Both the position numbers and the translations under genes were made by a program. A DNA stretch of 64,000 nt from DASQDN01 sp963844855 (GTDB lineage Bacteria; Acidobacteriota; Terriglobia; Bryobacterales; Bryobacteraceae): the NCBI GenBank assembly GCA_963844855.1, contig CAWJQP010000073.1, forward strand, positions 620,001 through 684,000. Reading direction: 5' to 3'. Under the pieces are notes generated by a model. That model did not search any database. It worked only from the letters and a program-made list of their open reading frames with translations, and had not been told where the DNA came from. Each line of letters starts with the position of its first letter. Position 1 is the stretch's first letter. Below are positions 28,101 through 38,354 of this stretch, in pieces.

Positions 28101-28460
28101 TTACGATATTTTCTTCGCCTTGTATTCGATACTCGGCCCGCCGTTGGGAACGTCAACTTTCAAGACCATTTCATTCCCTTTCGCTTCGCCCTTGTACTCA
28201 AGCTTCATGGGGTTATCTTCAAATTTGACGGTGATTGTGAACGATACCTTGTCGCCCTCTACTTTCCCGTTCTCAATCGTCGACTTACCGAACATGCTGC
28301 TGGTAGTCTCACCGGTCAGCTTATCGCCATCGACCTTGAAAACGAACGTCCGTTCCAGGGTACCGTTTTCCGTTTCGGCCGTTCCCTTCCACGTGCCGGC
28401 AATATCGGCGCCGAATGCCGTCATCGCAAAAAATGCCATTGCGGCAAGAAAACACTTCAT
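28101..28460 (-). CDS. Small secreted beta-sheet protein of unknown function
   Basis: A 119-residue protein with a clear signal peptide (MKCFLAAMAFFAMTAFGA). The mature part is a run of short strands: IAGTWKGTAETENGTL, RTFVFKVDGDKLTGETT, GKVEGDKVSFTITVKFEDN, MKLEYKGEAKGNEMVLKVD. This pattern suggests a small lipocalin-like barrel, frequent in Acidobacteria next to DUF1080 genes. No catalytic residues can be named. An upstream ATG-proximal AGGAGC (reverse of GCTCCT at 28464-28469) supplies a ribosome site. Confidence 0.75.
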   Translation of the reverse strand: MKCFLAAMAFFAMTAFGADIAGTWKGTAETENGTLERTFVFKVDGDKLTGETTSSMFGKSTIENGKVEGDKVSFTITVKFEDNPMKLEYKGEAKGNEMVLKVDVPNGGPSIEYKAKKIS

Positions 28461-28560
28461 ACATGCTCCTTATAATGCTGCCTGAATCTGAGCACTGTCA
28501 GCATATCTCATTATTTTTTGCCAACCGGAACCGATTGCCATCGTATTTATAGAGAACGCC

Positions 28561-31077
28561 ATGAATCTCACCGGATGGTTGGACACACTCGGGCAGGATC
28601 TCCGCTACGGTCTTCGTCAGCTTCGTCTGAATCCCGGCTTTACGACGGTCGCTGTGGTTTCTCTTGCGCTCGGAATCGGCGCCAACACAGCCATATTCCA
28701 ACTCGTGAACGCCGTCCGCCTTCGCACCTTGCCAGTCGAGAATCCTCAGGAACTCGCGTACATTGATTTTCCACAAGGGTCGCAGCGCTCCGGTTGGTTC
28801 TCGAGCCGCAATTCACGGTTTACCTCGACGCTATGGGAGCAGATTCGTACGCGTCAGGAGGCATTCAGCGGGATGCTCGCCTGGAGCGGGACGCGCTTCA
28901 ATCTTGAAAAAGGTGGCGAAGCGCGATACGCCGAAGGTCTCTACGTTTCGGGTGATTTCTTCCGCGTCCTCGGCGTTCGCCCGATGATCGGCCGCGCATT
29001 TAGTACCGATGATGACCAGTCCGACTGCAGTTCACCCGGCGTCGTCATGAGTCATGCGTTTTGGCAGAGCGAATACGGTGGCGAACCCGGTATCCTGAGC
29101 CGAACTATCAGTCTTGATGGAAGAACGCTGCCCATCATCGGGATTACACCGCCGAGTTTCTTCGGAATCGATGTCGGGTCTCGCTTCGATGTCGCCGTCC
29201 CGCTTTGCGTCGATCGACTCCTGGCGGAAGACGGCAAGGGTCGAGCGCCTTTCCGTCACGCATGGTGGCTCGCCGCGATGGGCCGTCTGAAGAGCGGATG
29301 GACTCCTGAACGCGCGACGGCTCATTTGCAGGTTCTTGCACCTGGAATCATGCAGGCTTCGGTGCCTGAACGCTACCGGCCCGATCAGGCGAAGCGATTT
29401 CTTGCCAACAAGCTTGTTGCGACTTCAGGCGCGACCGGTGTGTCGGGACTGCGCCGACAGTATGAAACAACCCTATGGATACTACTGGCCACAACCGGAG
29501 CAGTCCTATTGATTGCATGCGCGAATCTTGCCAACCTGCTGCTTGCCCGAGCCACAGTGCGCGAGAAGGAGATCGCGGTTCGTTTGGCCGTCGGGGCAGA
29601 TCGTGGGCGCATCATCCGGCAATTGCTTTCCGAGAGTCTTTTACTCTCAGTCTGTGGCGCGATTCTCGGCGCCGTATTGGCTCAAGCTCTCAGTCGAGTG
29701 CTGGTTTCGTTTTTGAGCACCGCGAATAATCCCCTCTTTCTCGGGCTCGGAATGGACCTGTATATTTTCGCGTTCACAGCAGCGCTTGCCGGGGGCACAT
29801 GCCTGCTCTTTGGATTGCTTCCTGCGTGGCGAGCAACCCGAGTCGCTCCCGCTTCGGCGATGCGTTCGGGCGGTCGTGGCCTCACCGCCGGACGGGAGCG
29901 CAATCGGCTAAGGCGAGCGCTCGTAGTGACGCAAGTTGCCCTTTCCCTCGTTCTTCTTGTCGGCGCACTGTTGTTTGTACGTAGCCTGCGAAACCTACTC
30001 ACTGTAGACGCGGGATTCAAGCCGGAAGGGATTGTCGCCGTTGCCCTCGATTTGCGGCGTCCGGCATATTCCAAAGAACGATTGCCCGTAATGTATCGCG
30101 AGATGCTCAATCGCATCAGCACCCGCCCGGGTGTCATCTCAGCAGCGCAAGTAGCGATGATGCCCGTGAGCGGCTCCGGCTGGAACGAGCGCGCGCGGCC
30201 GGATGGCAGCACGGCAGAAAGCAAAAACTCAAACTTCAACCGCGTTGGCCCTGGCTATTTCAAAACAATGGGCACTACTCTTCTTAGCGGCCGGGATTTC
30301 GACGACCGCGATACCGCCACATCACCCAAGGTCGCAATTGTGAATGAAGCGTTCGTGCGTGAGATCTTCGGCGGGCAGAATCCAGTTGGAAGGTCTTACC
30401 GCGTTGACGGCGATGCGGGCAAACCCGACCCTGTTTATCAAGTCATCGGAGTTGTCCGAAATACGAAGTATTACGAACTGCGTGAGGACTTCACACCGAT
30501 AGGCTTTGTTCCGATGTCCCAAGAAGATAATCCGGGAGCCAACGCAAGGATCGTCGTTCGCGCATCCGCGAATAACATCGGCGACATAATGACGGCCGTG
30601 AAGGCCACCGTAGCCGAGGTTCATCCCGAAATCGGGTTAGAATTCCGGATTCTCACCCGGCAATTGCAGGAGTCTTTGCTCCGCGAGCGACTAATGGCGA
30701 CCCTGCTAGGAGCATTCGGCTTCCTTGCTGCAATCCTCGCGACCATCGGCCTGTACGGAGTGATCGCATACATGGTCGAGCGACGTCGTAATGAGATCGG
30801 CGTACGAATGGCGTTAGGAGCCGATCGCTCCAATGTCATCTGGCTTGTCGTACGGGAAGCAGGTACGTTGCTGATCGTGGGGTTGGTCGTTGGCACAGGC
30901 TTGGCGCTATGGGTCGGAAAGTTAGCACAGACACTGCTGTTCGGCCTGAAACCTTACGATCCAATCGCAATCGCAGGGGCGATCGCGTTATTGGGCGTAG
31001 TTGCGCTAGCCGCCACATACGCGCCCGCCCGGCGTGCCTCAAGACTGGACCCGATGAACGCCCTGCGTGAAGAATAA
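28561..31077 (+). CDS. ADOP-family ABC transporter permease (MacB/FtsX type)
   Basis: An 838-residue membrane protein with two FtsX permease units in one chain, the acidobacterial duplicated orphan permease architecture. The N-terminal DLRYGLRQLRLNPGFTTVAV and ALGIGANTAIFQLVNAV, two MacB periplasmic core domains, three central helices (WILLATTGAVLLIACANLANL onward) with EIAVRLAVGADRGRIIRQLL, and a C-terminal set with NEIGVRMALGADRSNVIWLV and ASRLDPMNALREE are all present. No ATPase gene is adjacent, as usual for this group. Likely role: mechanotransmission or export across the envelope; the substrate is unknown. Confidence 0.93.
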   Translation: MNLTGWLDTLGQDLRYGLRQLRLNPGFTTVAVVSLALGIGANTAIFQLVNAVRLRTLPVENPQELAYIDFPQGSQRSGWFSSRNSRFTSTLWEQIRTRQEAFSGMLAWSGTRFNLEKGGEARYAEGLYVSGDFFRVLGVRPMIGRAFSTDDDQSDCSSPGVVMSHAFWQSEYGGEPGILSRTISLDGRTLPIIGITPPSFFGIDVGSRFDVAVPLCVDRLLAEDGKGRAPFRHAWWLAAMGRLKSGWTPERATAHLQVLAPGIMQASVPERYRPDQAKRFLANKLVATSGATGVSGLRRQYETTLWILLATTGAVLLIACANLANLLLARATVREKEIAVRLAVGADRGRIIRQLLSESLLLSVCGAILGAVLAQALSRVLVSFLSTANNPLFLGLGMDLYIFAFTAALAGGTCLLFGLLPAWRATRVAPASAMRSGGRGLTAGRERNRLRRALVVTQVALSLVLLVGALLFVRSLRNLLTVDAGFKPEGIVAVALDLRRPAYSKERLPVMYREMLNRISTRPGVISAAQVAMMPVSGSGWNERARPDGSTAESKNSNFNRVGPGYFKTMGTTLLSGRDFDDRDTATSPKVAIVNEAFVREIFGGQNPVGRSYRVDGDAGKPDPVYQVIGVVRNTKYYELREDFTPIGFVPMSQEDNPGANARIVVRASANNIGDIMTAVKATVAEVHPEIGLEFRILTRQLQESLLRERLMATLLGAFGFLAAILATIGLYGVIAYMVERRRNEIGVRMALGADRSNVIWLVVREAGTLLIVGLVVGTGLALWVGKLAQTLLFGLKPYDPIAIAGAIALLGVVALAATYAPARRASRLDPMNALREE

Positions 31078-31092
31078 GAGCGCGAGCCTTAC

Positions 31093-33420
31093 TCAAACAC
31101 GTAGATCGAATCCGAGTCCCCGCATACCGTCGATTACGCGCGCTCGCTCCGCCCCGACCTCATCCGACGAGAGAGTCCGGTCCGCGGCGCCCACAGTGAG
31201 CCGGTAAGAAACGCTCTTCGTGCCCTCAGCGAGCGGAGCGCCTGAGTACTGCCGTACAAACTCGATCGATTGCAGAGTTGCACCGCCGAACTCCGCCAGC
31301 CGACGCTGGATGTCTCCGACCAAAGCGCGCTCCGGCACGATCACAGACAAGTCAAACGCGCTCGTGGGGAAGCGGCGAATCGATTCATAACGAGTCTCCG
31401 TAGGACACAAGCGCATCAAAGCGTCGATATTCAAATCGAGCACGCTTCCCCGCCCCTTTATCATCGAAGGGTGAAATTCGAAGAGCCGTCCAACGACTTC
31501 GCCGTGATACATGACATCCGCAGTCCGAGCCGGGTGTTCGTACGACAGCGCCGGAGCGGGTCGCAATTCCAATCCCAGAGCGATGCACTCGCCCAGTCGC
31601 TTCAACTCGAATAGCCCTTGTGTGCCGGGTTCCTTGAAATACACCGCAGCACAGATATGATTCACTTCAGTCGGCAAGTCCCCGCTGCGTTTATGGATCT
31701 CCCGGCCGACCTCGAACAGCCGGAACTCATCGGAAAAACGGCTATTGTCAACGAGGTTCTTCCAGATTTCCGGCACTAGAGACGTCCGCATTAATCCCTG
31801 ATCCGCCGCGATCGGGTTCAAAACCTTCACGTGCGACTCCGGATCGAAGCCGAAACGACGCACCGTCTCTTCGCTCAAGAAAGAGTAGTTGTAGACCTCA
31901 TGAAAACCCTGGGCCGCAACCAGCTTTCGCAGTCCGTGCAGGCATTCGCGCTCTTCATTTCTCGGAGGCACGGCGGCAGGCAGCAGCGGAGATTTCGGCG
32001 TGATCGAGCTGTATCCGATCATGCGCCCGACCTCTTCCACCAGATCTTCCTTGATCGAAATATCCTTCGTGGCGCGCCAACTCGGCACATTTACTAAAAG
32101 GACTCCCGCACCTTCCTCACTTACTCCAAACTGAAGCGACTCGAGGATCTGGCGAACCTCATTGGCAGGCAATTCCTTCCCGAGTTTGCGGTTCAACCAA
32201 CCTAGGGGCAGCCGAATGGGAGCCAACTGCCGAACAGGAGCAGCAGCATCCGCAACCCCTCCAACTACTCGGGCGCCAGGAGAGACAACACGTAACAATT
32301 CGATTGCTCGGGCCAATCCGCGAACCGTATTCGCCGGGTCCTGCGACTTCTCGAAGCGCATTGAAGCATCAGTGCGCAGCTTCAGAGCAGATGATGTTTT
32401 GCGAACGCTCCCTGCATGGAAATTCGCGCTTTCGAGAACAATTCGTTTTGTGCCGTCGCTGATCGCGCTCCCGGCGCCACCAATCACGCCGGCAAGCGCA
32501 ATAGCGCCGCTATCATCAGCAATCACCAGATTCGACGGGCTCAACTCGTATGTCTCACCGTTGAGCGCTTCCATCTTCTCGCCCGCAATTGCAGATCGGA
32601 CACGAATCGCTCCATGGAGCTTGTCTGCATCGAAGGCATGCATCGGTTGCGCGATCTCGGCCATGATCCAGTTCGTCACATCGACGACGTTGTTGATCGG
32701 ATTCAGGCCAATCGCTTCCAGCCGGTACTGCAGCCACAGCGGAGAGGGCTGCACCGTCACGTTTTCAATGACAAGAGCGCTGTATCGCGGACAGAGTTCG
32801 AAATTCTCGATACTGACCGCAATCCCTCCAGCGCCTTCTGGAAGAACGGACAAGTCCACCGGATCACGAAGAGGTTTGCGCAAAATTGCCGAGACTTCAC
32901 GCGCCATCCCATGATGGCCCCAAAGATCGGGCCGATGCGTCAGAGACTTGTTATCGATCTCAATGATGTGGTCGATCGCGACGCCAAGCGCCTCACCCGC
33001 GCTTATCTGCAATTCGAGAATTCCTGCGCCGTCGCGGTTCAATCCAAGTTCGGCGCCGCTCGCCAGCATACCTTCGCTTTCGACACCGGCGATCACTGCC
33101 TTGCCAATCTGACGTCCGTCTCCGAGCGTTACACCCGCCGGGACATACGCTGTAACGATGCCCACGCGGCAGTTTGGAGCGCCGCAAACCACTGTCTTCT
33201 TTCCCAGAGGACCGGCATCGATTGCGGCTTTGACGTTCTTACTGCCCTCGATCGGCTCAACCGCTTCGACGCGCGCAGCCACAACGGACGAAAGCGCAGC
33301 TCCGTATCTTTCGACACCTTCACTCTCGGCAGTCTTGAGCGTTATCAGATTCGACAATTCTGGAGCCGCAACATCCAGCCCGTCGACCAGTTCACTGATC
33401 CAGTTATAGGAAAACTTCAT
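31093..33420 (-). CDS. pheT: Phenylalanine-tRNA ligase beta subunit
   Basis: A 775-residue subunit of the heterotetrameric synthetase. Domains in order: N-terminal YNWISELVDG, an EMAP-type tRNA-binding domain (about 45-150, VVCGAPNCRVGIVTAYVPAG), B3/B4 (about 205-370), B5 (about 400-470), the catalytic-like core and a C-terminal ferredoxin-fold anticodon-binding domain (RFPTSAFDLSVIVPERALVG onward). Length is normal for bacteria. It starts 6 bases after the pheS stop. It converges with the ADOP permease gene, 15 bases apart. Confidence 0.97.
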   Translation of the reverse strand: MKFSYNWISELVDGLDVAAPELSNLITLKTAESEGVERYGAALSSVVAARVEAVEPIEGSKNVKAAIDAGPLGKKTVVCGAPNCRVGIVTAYVPAGVTLGDGRQIGKAVIAGVESEGMLASGAELGLNRDGAGILELQISAGEALGVAIDHIIEIDNKSLTHRPDLWGHHGMAREVSAILRKPLRDPVDLSVLPEGAGGIAVSIENFELCPRYSALVIENVTVQPSPLWLQYRLEAIGLNPINNVVDVTNWIMAEIAQPMHAFDADKLHGAIRVRSAIAGEKMEALNGETYELSPSNLVIADDSGAIALAGVIGGAGSAISDGTKRIVLESANFHAGSVRKTSSALKLRTDASMRFEKSQDPANTVRGLARAIELLRVVSPGARVVGGVADAAAPVRQLAPIRLPLGWLNRKLGKELPANEVRQILESLQFGVSEEGAGVLLVNVPSWRATKDISIKEDLVEEVGRMIGYSSITPKSPLLPAAVPPRNEERECLHGLRKLVAAQGFHEVYNYSFLSEETVRRFGFDPESHVKVLNPIAADQGLMRTSLVPEIWKNLVDNSRFSDEFRLFEVGREIHKRSGDLPTEVNHICAAVYFKEPGTQGLFELKRLGECIALGLELRPAPALSYEHPARTADVMYHGEVVGRLFEFHPSMIKGRGSVLDLNIDALMRLCPTETRYESIRRFPTSAFDLSVIVPERALVGDIQRRLAEFGGATLQSIEFVRQYSGAPLAEGTKSVSYRLTVGAADRTLSSDEVGAERARVIDGMRGLGFDLRV

Positions 33421-33426
33421 TGGTAT

Positions 33427-34450
33427 TTAGAACTGCGAGATAAAGCGCAGGTCGCCGCTTTGCAGCAAGCGAATGTCATCGATGGCGTAACGCATCATCA
33501 CAAGCCGCGTCATGCCGAGTCCAAAAGCAAAGCCATTCCACTCTTCGGGGTCAATGCCGCCCATGCGCAGAACATTGGGATGCACCAGCCCACAAGGCAA
33601 CAACTCCACCCAGCCACTCTGTTTGCACACCGGGCATCCCGGTCCACCGCAAATGAGGCATTGAATATCCAGCTCGAATCCAGGTTCGACAAACGGAAAG
33701 TATCCTGGCCGAAGACGCACTGTCACTTCGCGTTTGAACACCGCGCTAAGCAGCGTCTTCATGAAGTAGATGAGGTTAGAAACCGACACCTCGCGATCCA
33801 CCATCATGCCTTCGAGTTGATAAAACGTATGCTCGTGCGACGCGTCTACTTCTTCATTCCGGAAAACCCTGCCGGGCGCAATCATCCGCAGCGGAGGCCC
33901 CAGCTTGCGCATTCCTCGCACTTGAACTGGTGAAGTATGAGTACGCAGCAAATGCCCACCCTCGAGCCAGAACGTATCCTGCATGTCCCTGGCCGGATGG
34001 TCGGGCGGGATGTTCAGCGCATCGAAGTTGTTGTATTCGGATTCCACCTCGGGACCACCCAGCACCGTGAACCCCATGGATGTGAAGACCTCTTCGATTT
34101 CATGCTGAATCTTCGTAAGAGGATGCAAGCTTGCCCGGACGCGGACCCGGCGCTGGAAGAGTCAGATCAACCCATTCTGCATCGAGTTTACGTGCAAGGA
34201 CTTCAGATTCGAATCGCGCCTTTTTCGCTTCAAGTGCGCTCTCCAAAGCCTGCTTTACCGCATTCAGACGTTTTCCGATGCTGGCCTTCTCCTCGGGAGA
34301 AAGCTTGCCCATTTCTTTGCTGATCTGCGCGAGCGTTCCCTTGCGACCGAGAACATCGACGCGAACCAATTCGAGAGCTTCCGGTTCTGCAGCAGTTTCA
34401 ATGCGCGCCAATGCGCTTACCTGCAATTGGGAAAGATCGTCTTCGAGCAT
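33427..34450 (-). CDS. pheS: Phenylalanine-tRNA ligase alpha subunit, broken by one frameshift
   Basis: Two overlapping frames make one pheS of about 340 residues. The first (from ATG 34450) holds the N-terminal coiled coil (LGRKGTLAQISKEMGKLSPE) and ends VDLTLPAPGPRPGKL; the second carries HPLTKIQHEIEEVFTSMGF, the motif 2 region (RVFRNEEVDASHEHTFYQLE) and motif 3 (GFAFGLGMTRLVMMRYAIDD). The break falls at AAGCTTGCATCCT on the coding strand; deleting one T gives AAG-CTG-CAT-CCT, restoring the family sequence GKLHPLT. All catalytic parts are intact. As pheS is essential and only this copy is seen beside pheT, a sequence error is most likely. The upstream unknown gene ends 4 bases before the start. 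Confidence 0.9.
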
Positions 34451-34454
34451 TCCG

Positions 34455-34931
34455 TTAGCTGGCCGCGACCTCGGCCATCGGATTGAACACCCGTTCCGTC
34501 TTCGTCAGTTCCCAATCAAGGTGGTTGATGTAAAACACGAGCAGGGCTTCCGGATACTTCGTCTTATACGCTTCGTGAACGCGCTGCTGCCAGCCTTCCG
34601 TCAGCTTGTCTGAGGCGTCCAGATCCTTCGCAAAGAAACCATCCTCATGCGGTATACCGAGAAGGTCCAGCACGTCCTTGATCATGTCGAGGTGCGAAAC
34701 CAGGACAGTTTGGGCTACGTCTGTAGCGAAGTCCTCGTCGTGTTCCACGATCCGGGACCATAGGCGAGGTGCCACTTTGCGGAGGGTTTCCGTATTCAGC
34801 TTGTTCATGTGGAAGCGCATCTTCACCCGCTCATAAAGCTGAAAAGTCTTCAGCTTACCGATGGAAACGCTGCGAATTAATTGCTGGAACGCAGGCTCGC
34901 CGAGCGCTACAAAGATGTCCGAAAGCTGCAT
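34455..34931 (-). CDS. Conserved-looking unknown upstream of pheST
   Basis: A 158-residue soluble protein starting at ATG 34929-34931 (MQLSDIFVALGEPAFQQLIR); the open frame extends 53 codons further upstream, but that part is low-complexity and unlike a protein. It is mostly helical, with LYERVKMRFHMNKLNTETLRKVAPRLWSRI split across two helices and a C-terminal VFYINHLDWELTKTERVF. No known motif. It ends 4 bases before pheS on the same strand, so it is probably the first gene of the pheST operon and may be important. I do not recognise the family. Confidence 0.7.
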   Translation of the reverse strand: MQLSDIFVALGEPAFQQLIRSVSIGKLKTFQLYERVKMRFHMNKLNTETLRKVAPRLWSRIVEHDEDFATDVAQTVLVSHLDMIKDVLDLLGIPHEDGFFAKDLDASDKLTEGWQQRVHEAYKTKYPEALLVFYINHLDWELTKTERVFNPMAEVAAS

Positions 34932-35186
34932 CTTTTCGAGCGTATCACAGCCCCTCCGGCGCCCCTCCACCGAGGCCCCGCCGCTTCTAGATGTAATGGT
35001 GTTGTTATTGGCAATACCTACGCACTCAACTAGGCGGTTGGGATTTCCTGTTTGTAGCCGGCTATTACCTGTCGTTTTCGGTATTGTCATAGACGATTTT
35101 CAGATCGCAGGTTTCATTTGCAGCCGGATCGGTTTGCCACTATACTTCTGTCTTCAACAAACCTCCTGGTAGACGAGTAGGAGTAT

Positions 35187-38100
35187 ATGAGAAGCTTCGG
35201 TGTCCTTGTATCGGCACTGCTGGTCTTGCCCGGCCTAGTAAGCGCAGAGAATAAGACCGTCGTTGGTTATTCGCGAGGCGAAGCCAGATCGTCCACATGG
35301 ATTGTGGTGGAAACTCCATTTCTTAGTGACGATAACGAGAATGGCTTTACCGTGCTTAGAATCGGCACAAGCGCTGGAGGACCTTTCGCCGCCACCTCTT
35401 CATTGCCTGCCGCCGGTCGGTCGGAGAAGTGATCCCAGGTCTCACTCCCAACACAAATTACTACGTTCAGGTCGGCGGCGCCGGACCGGGAAAACGGCTA
35501 CAAGTGATAGGGTTGATCCGCACGCTCGCGTCGGCGCCATTGTCAGTGCGAGTTGAACAAGCCGTTGCTGAGAGCCAGACGGATGAGATTCTCGTCACGG
35601 TACCGGTTTCCGATGATTCCAATGCGAACAGCACGGCAACCTTCGAGGTAGCGGAGGACCTCCCGGGTGTTCCTGATTCAGGTTTGGTCTGGTCCACACG
35701 TTGTGGCCCCGCGGATCCTATCCATCCGAAATTATGCCGGGTCCGCAGCCTCATCCCGGCAGGGTCTACCGGATTCGCGTACGGGTCACCGACAGCAATG
35801 GCGTTAGCAGGTCGCCTGTCCAGGTTCTAACCGGCATCCGATTTAACGGAGGTAACAATGTCGCGCTGGGCAAGACTGTGACCGTCAATCCCCCTGGCTG
35901 GGCATGCTGCTCAAGCCCGCAAAATGGTTTCGTTTGGCCAGGTGGAACCTCGTGCCATAACGGCGGCTGCCCCGCAGGCGATAACAAGACCGCCACCGTC
36001 GATCTCGCCGTCCTGACACCGATCAACCGGGTCGCTGTCTGGTTCCACGACGCGCAACGGATTCCGCAATCATGGAAAATTGAAACCAGCACCGACGGCG
36101 CCAACTATCAGCAGGTACACGCTGCGGTCGGCACTCAATGCCGAGCCGCCAATGCTCCACTCAAAACGGACTGGAGCTTCCCGGCTTGTTTTCACACAGC
36201 CTCATTTCCTTCCGTGGATGCCCGTTACGTTCGGTATCGGTTCGACGACACGACTCTCTTTGCGGGATTGCATGGATGGGTGCTCGAGATCGAAGTTTTT
36301 CGATCAGGTAATCTAACGATTTTCCCATCGGCTCTCGACTTCAACAACCAACCGGTTCAGACGACATCAGCCGAGAAAACGATCCAGGTTACAAATAGCG
36401 GATTGACGCCGGTGACTCTGAGGCCCCCGACCGTCACGTGGGGTACTTTCAGCATCAAGAATCGATGCCCAGCTGTGTTGAATGTGAACTCCTCGTGTTT
36501 CCTGGGTGTTCAATACACGCCTGGAAGCAGCTCGCCCGCATCGGGAACACTATCAATTAACCACGACGGAAAAGCGTCGCCTTCCGTAGTTCAACTAAAT
36601 GGTACGTCTGCTCCGTCGGGTCCCACGTTGAGGATCGAGCCGACCTCACTGCAATTTCCGGCAGTCGGCGTGGGGGCACAAACTGCCGAACAAATCATAG
36701 TTGTCGCAAGCCGGGGAGTTCCGCCGGGCGGCGCCATTCAAGCGGTCCTCTCGAGTTCGTCGTTTATTCTCACAAACAATTGCACTGTAGTCACTAACGG
36801 GAGCTGTCAGATGCGTGTGAGGTTCGCGCCAAAGGTGTCAATGACTTTTTCCGAGAAATTGACTATTATCTGGCCAAACGGCTCACAAGATGTGCGCCTG
36901 TTCGGTTCGGCGCTAGCGGACACGGATGGTGACGGCATCCCGGACGCCTGGGAGCGTGGAACGGTCACAATACGCAACGATACGATCAATCTGGCCGCAA
37001 TGGGCTCCAGCGTTGGCGTCAAGGATGTTTTTGTTGAACTCGATTATCTACAGGACGCCGGGCACACTCACAAGCCAAAACCCGAAGCAATTAAGAAGGT
37101 GATCGACGCATTTTGGAGGAAGGGTATCGCGTTGCACGTAGACTGTGGCCCCGCCTGTGTTATGGACCCCGCTTCAGGGGCGACATGGGGCGTGGCTTCG
37201 CAATCCGATGCGTTGCCACATCTTGACCCAATAACTGGAAGCTCTAACGAACTGGGCTTTGTCTCAGGCGGCTACAGTTGGGCCAGCTTTGATGACATCA
37301 AAAGCAGGCATCTTCGCCCTGCCCGATCAGTGATCTTTCGCTATGGGATCTTCGCGCACGACCTTGCTGGCGGCGACAAGGGACCACGGGTCTCTCGCGC
37401 ACTAAGACCCTCGACGGTCGCATTTCCGCAAGCGATTTCATAGTTAGCCTCGGAGGGACAGCGAATACCGTGGGCAACGTTCTTGAGCAGGCGGGGACGT
37501 TCATGCACGAACTTGGGCACAATCTCGGATTGACTCACGGCGGATGCGCCATGGGTTCGACTTCTGTGATCTGCGACCCGAAGAACTACAAACCCAATTA
37601 TCTGAGCGTCATGAATTACTTGTTCCAATTTCGCGGGCTCATCTGGAACGGATTAGAGGGCTTTATGGGCTACTCTGGGCCAGTCACGACTGTATCCGAG
37701 AATTCGCTCAACGAGGCGGTAGGTATTGGAGTAAGCACAAACTTAGGTACGCGTTACTGGTGCTCGGGCATCGGTGAGCGGCCGGTCGTACAGGCGAACG
37801 GGCCAATCGACTGGAACTGTGATGGAAGGATCGACGGCAATGTGAGCGCCAACATAGATGGCGACGGTTCGATTGGGAACCTGGCGGGAGCAAATGATTG
37901 GGACGTATTAGTTTTCGTGGGAGGAGCGGTCGGACAGGCTGGCGCGATGTCCACGCAACCGCTATTCACGCCAATTGAAGAGCTTGAACAAGAGAATCAT
38001 CCCAGCATCGCAATGAGCCACGGCATATCTATTGCCAGCGGATCATCATTGAGCGTTCGACCAGGCACTAGCGACGCCCTGACCTTCATCATCGAGAATC

Positions 38101-38354
38101 GAGGCTCAGAGGCCGATATTTTCAAGCTCTCAGTCACGCCAACTCCAAGCGTGGCATCGTGGGTCAGCACCAGGAATCTTCCGGTCCAGATCAGCTTAGG
38201 ACCAGGTGCCAAGCAGGTTGTCATGCTGCCTGTCGTTGTCCCTGCGGCTGGAGGCTTCGGCGAAATCGCACTGCGAGCGGAAAGCGCAGACAATCCCTCC
38301 GTGTTCGACGTCGGACGCATCGTCATCACTTCCGGCTCGAGGACATTGCCTTAA
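35187..38354 (+). CDS. Secreted zinc metalloprotease with multiple domains, three frameshifts
   Basis: A signal peptide at ATG 35187 (GVLVSALLVLPGLVSA) opens a series of frames that join into about 1055 residues, switching near 35425, 35700-35745 and 37375-37385. Domains: FN3-like (to about 35680), an F5/8 discoidin-like segment with NVALGKTVTVNPPGWACC and WKIETSTDGANYQQV, two ASH/choice-of-anchor-D units (IFPSALDFNNQPVQTTSAEK; PTSLQFPAVGVGAQT), a calcium-type DTDGDGIPDAWERG, then the protease with HELGHNLGLTHGG (zinc ligands H, H, H and catalytic E) at about 37507-37545, and a CARDB-like tail. All three breaks have the sense of a lost base. Either sequence errors or a decaying gene. Substrate unknown. 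Confidence 0.65.

Noticed and set aside
32416..33933. Long plus-strand open frame of 505 codons
   Set aside because: Lies wholly antisense to pheT and pheS, rich in His, Arg and Asn, no family resemblance; a by-product of codon use on the other strand.
35467..35754. Minus-strand open frame in the zinc protease gene
   Set aside because: Shadow of the FN3 part of the protease gene; no features of its own.
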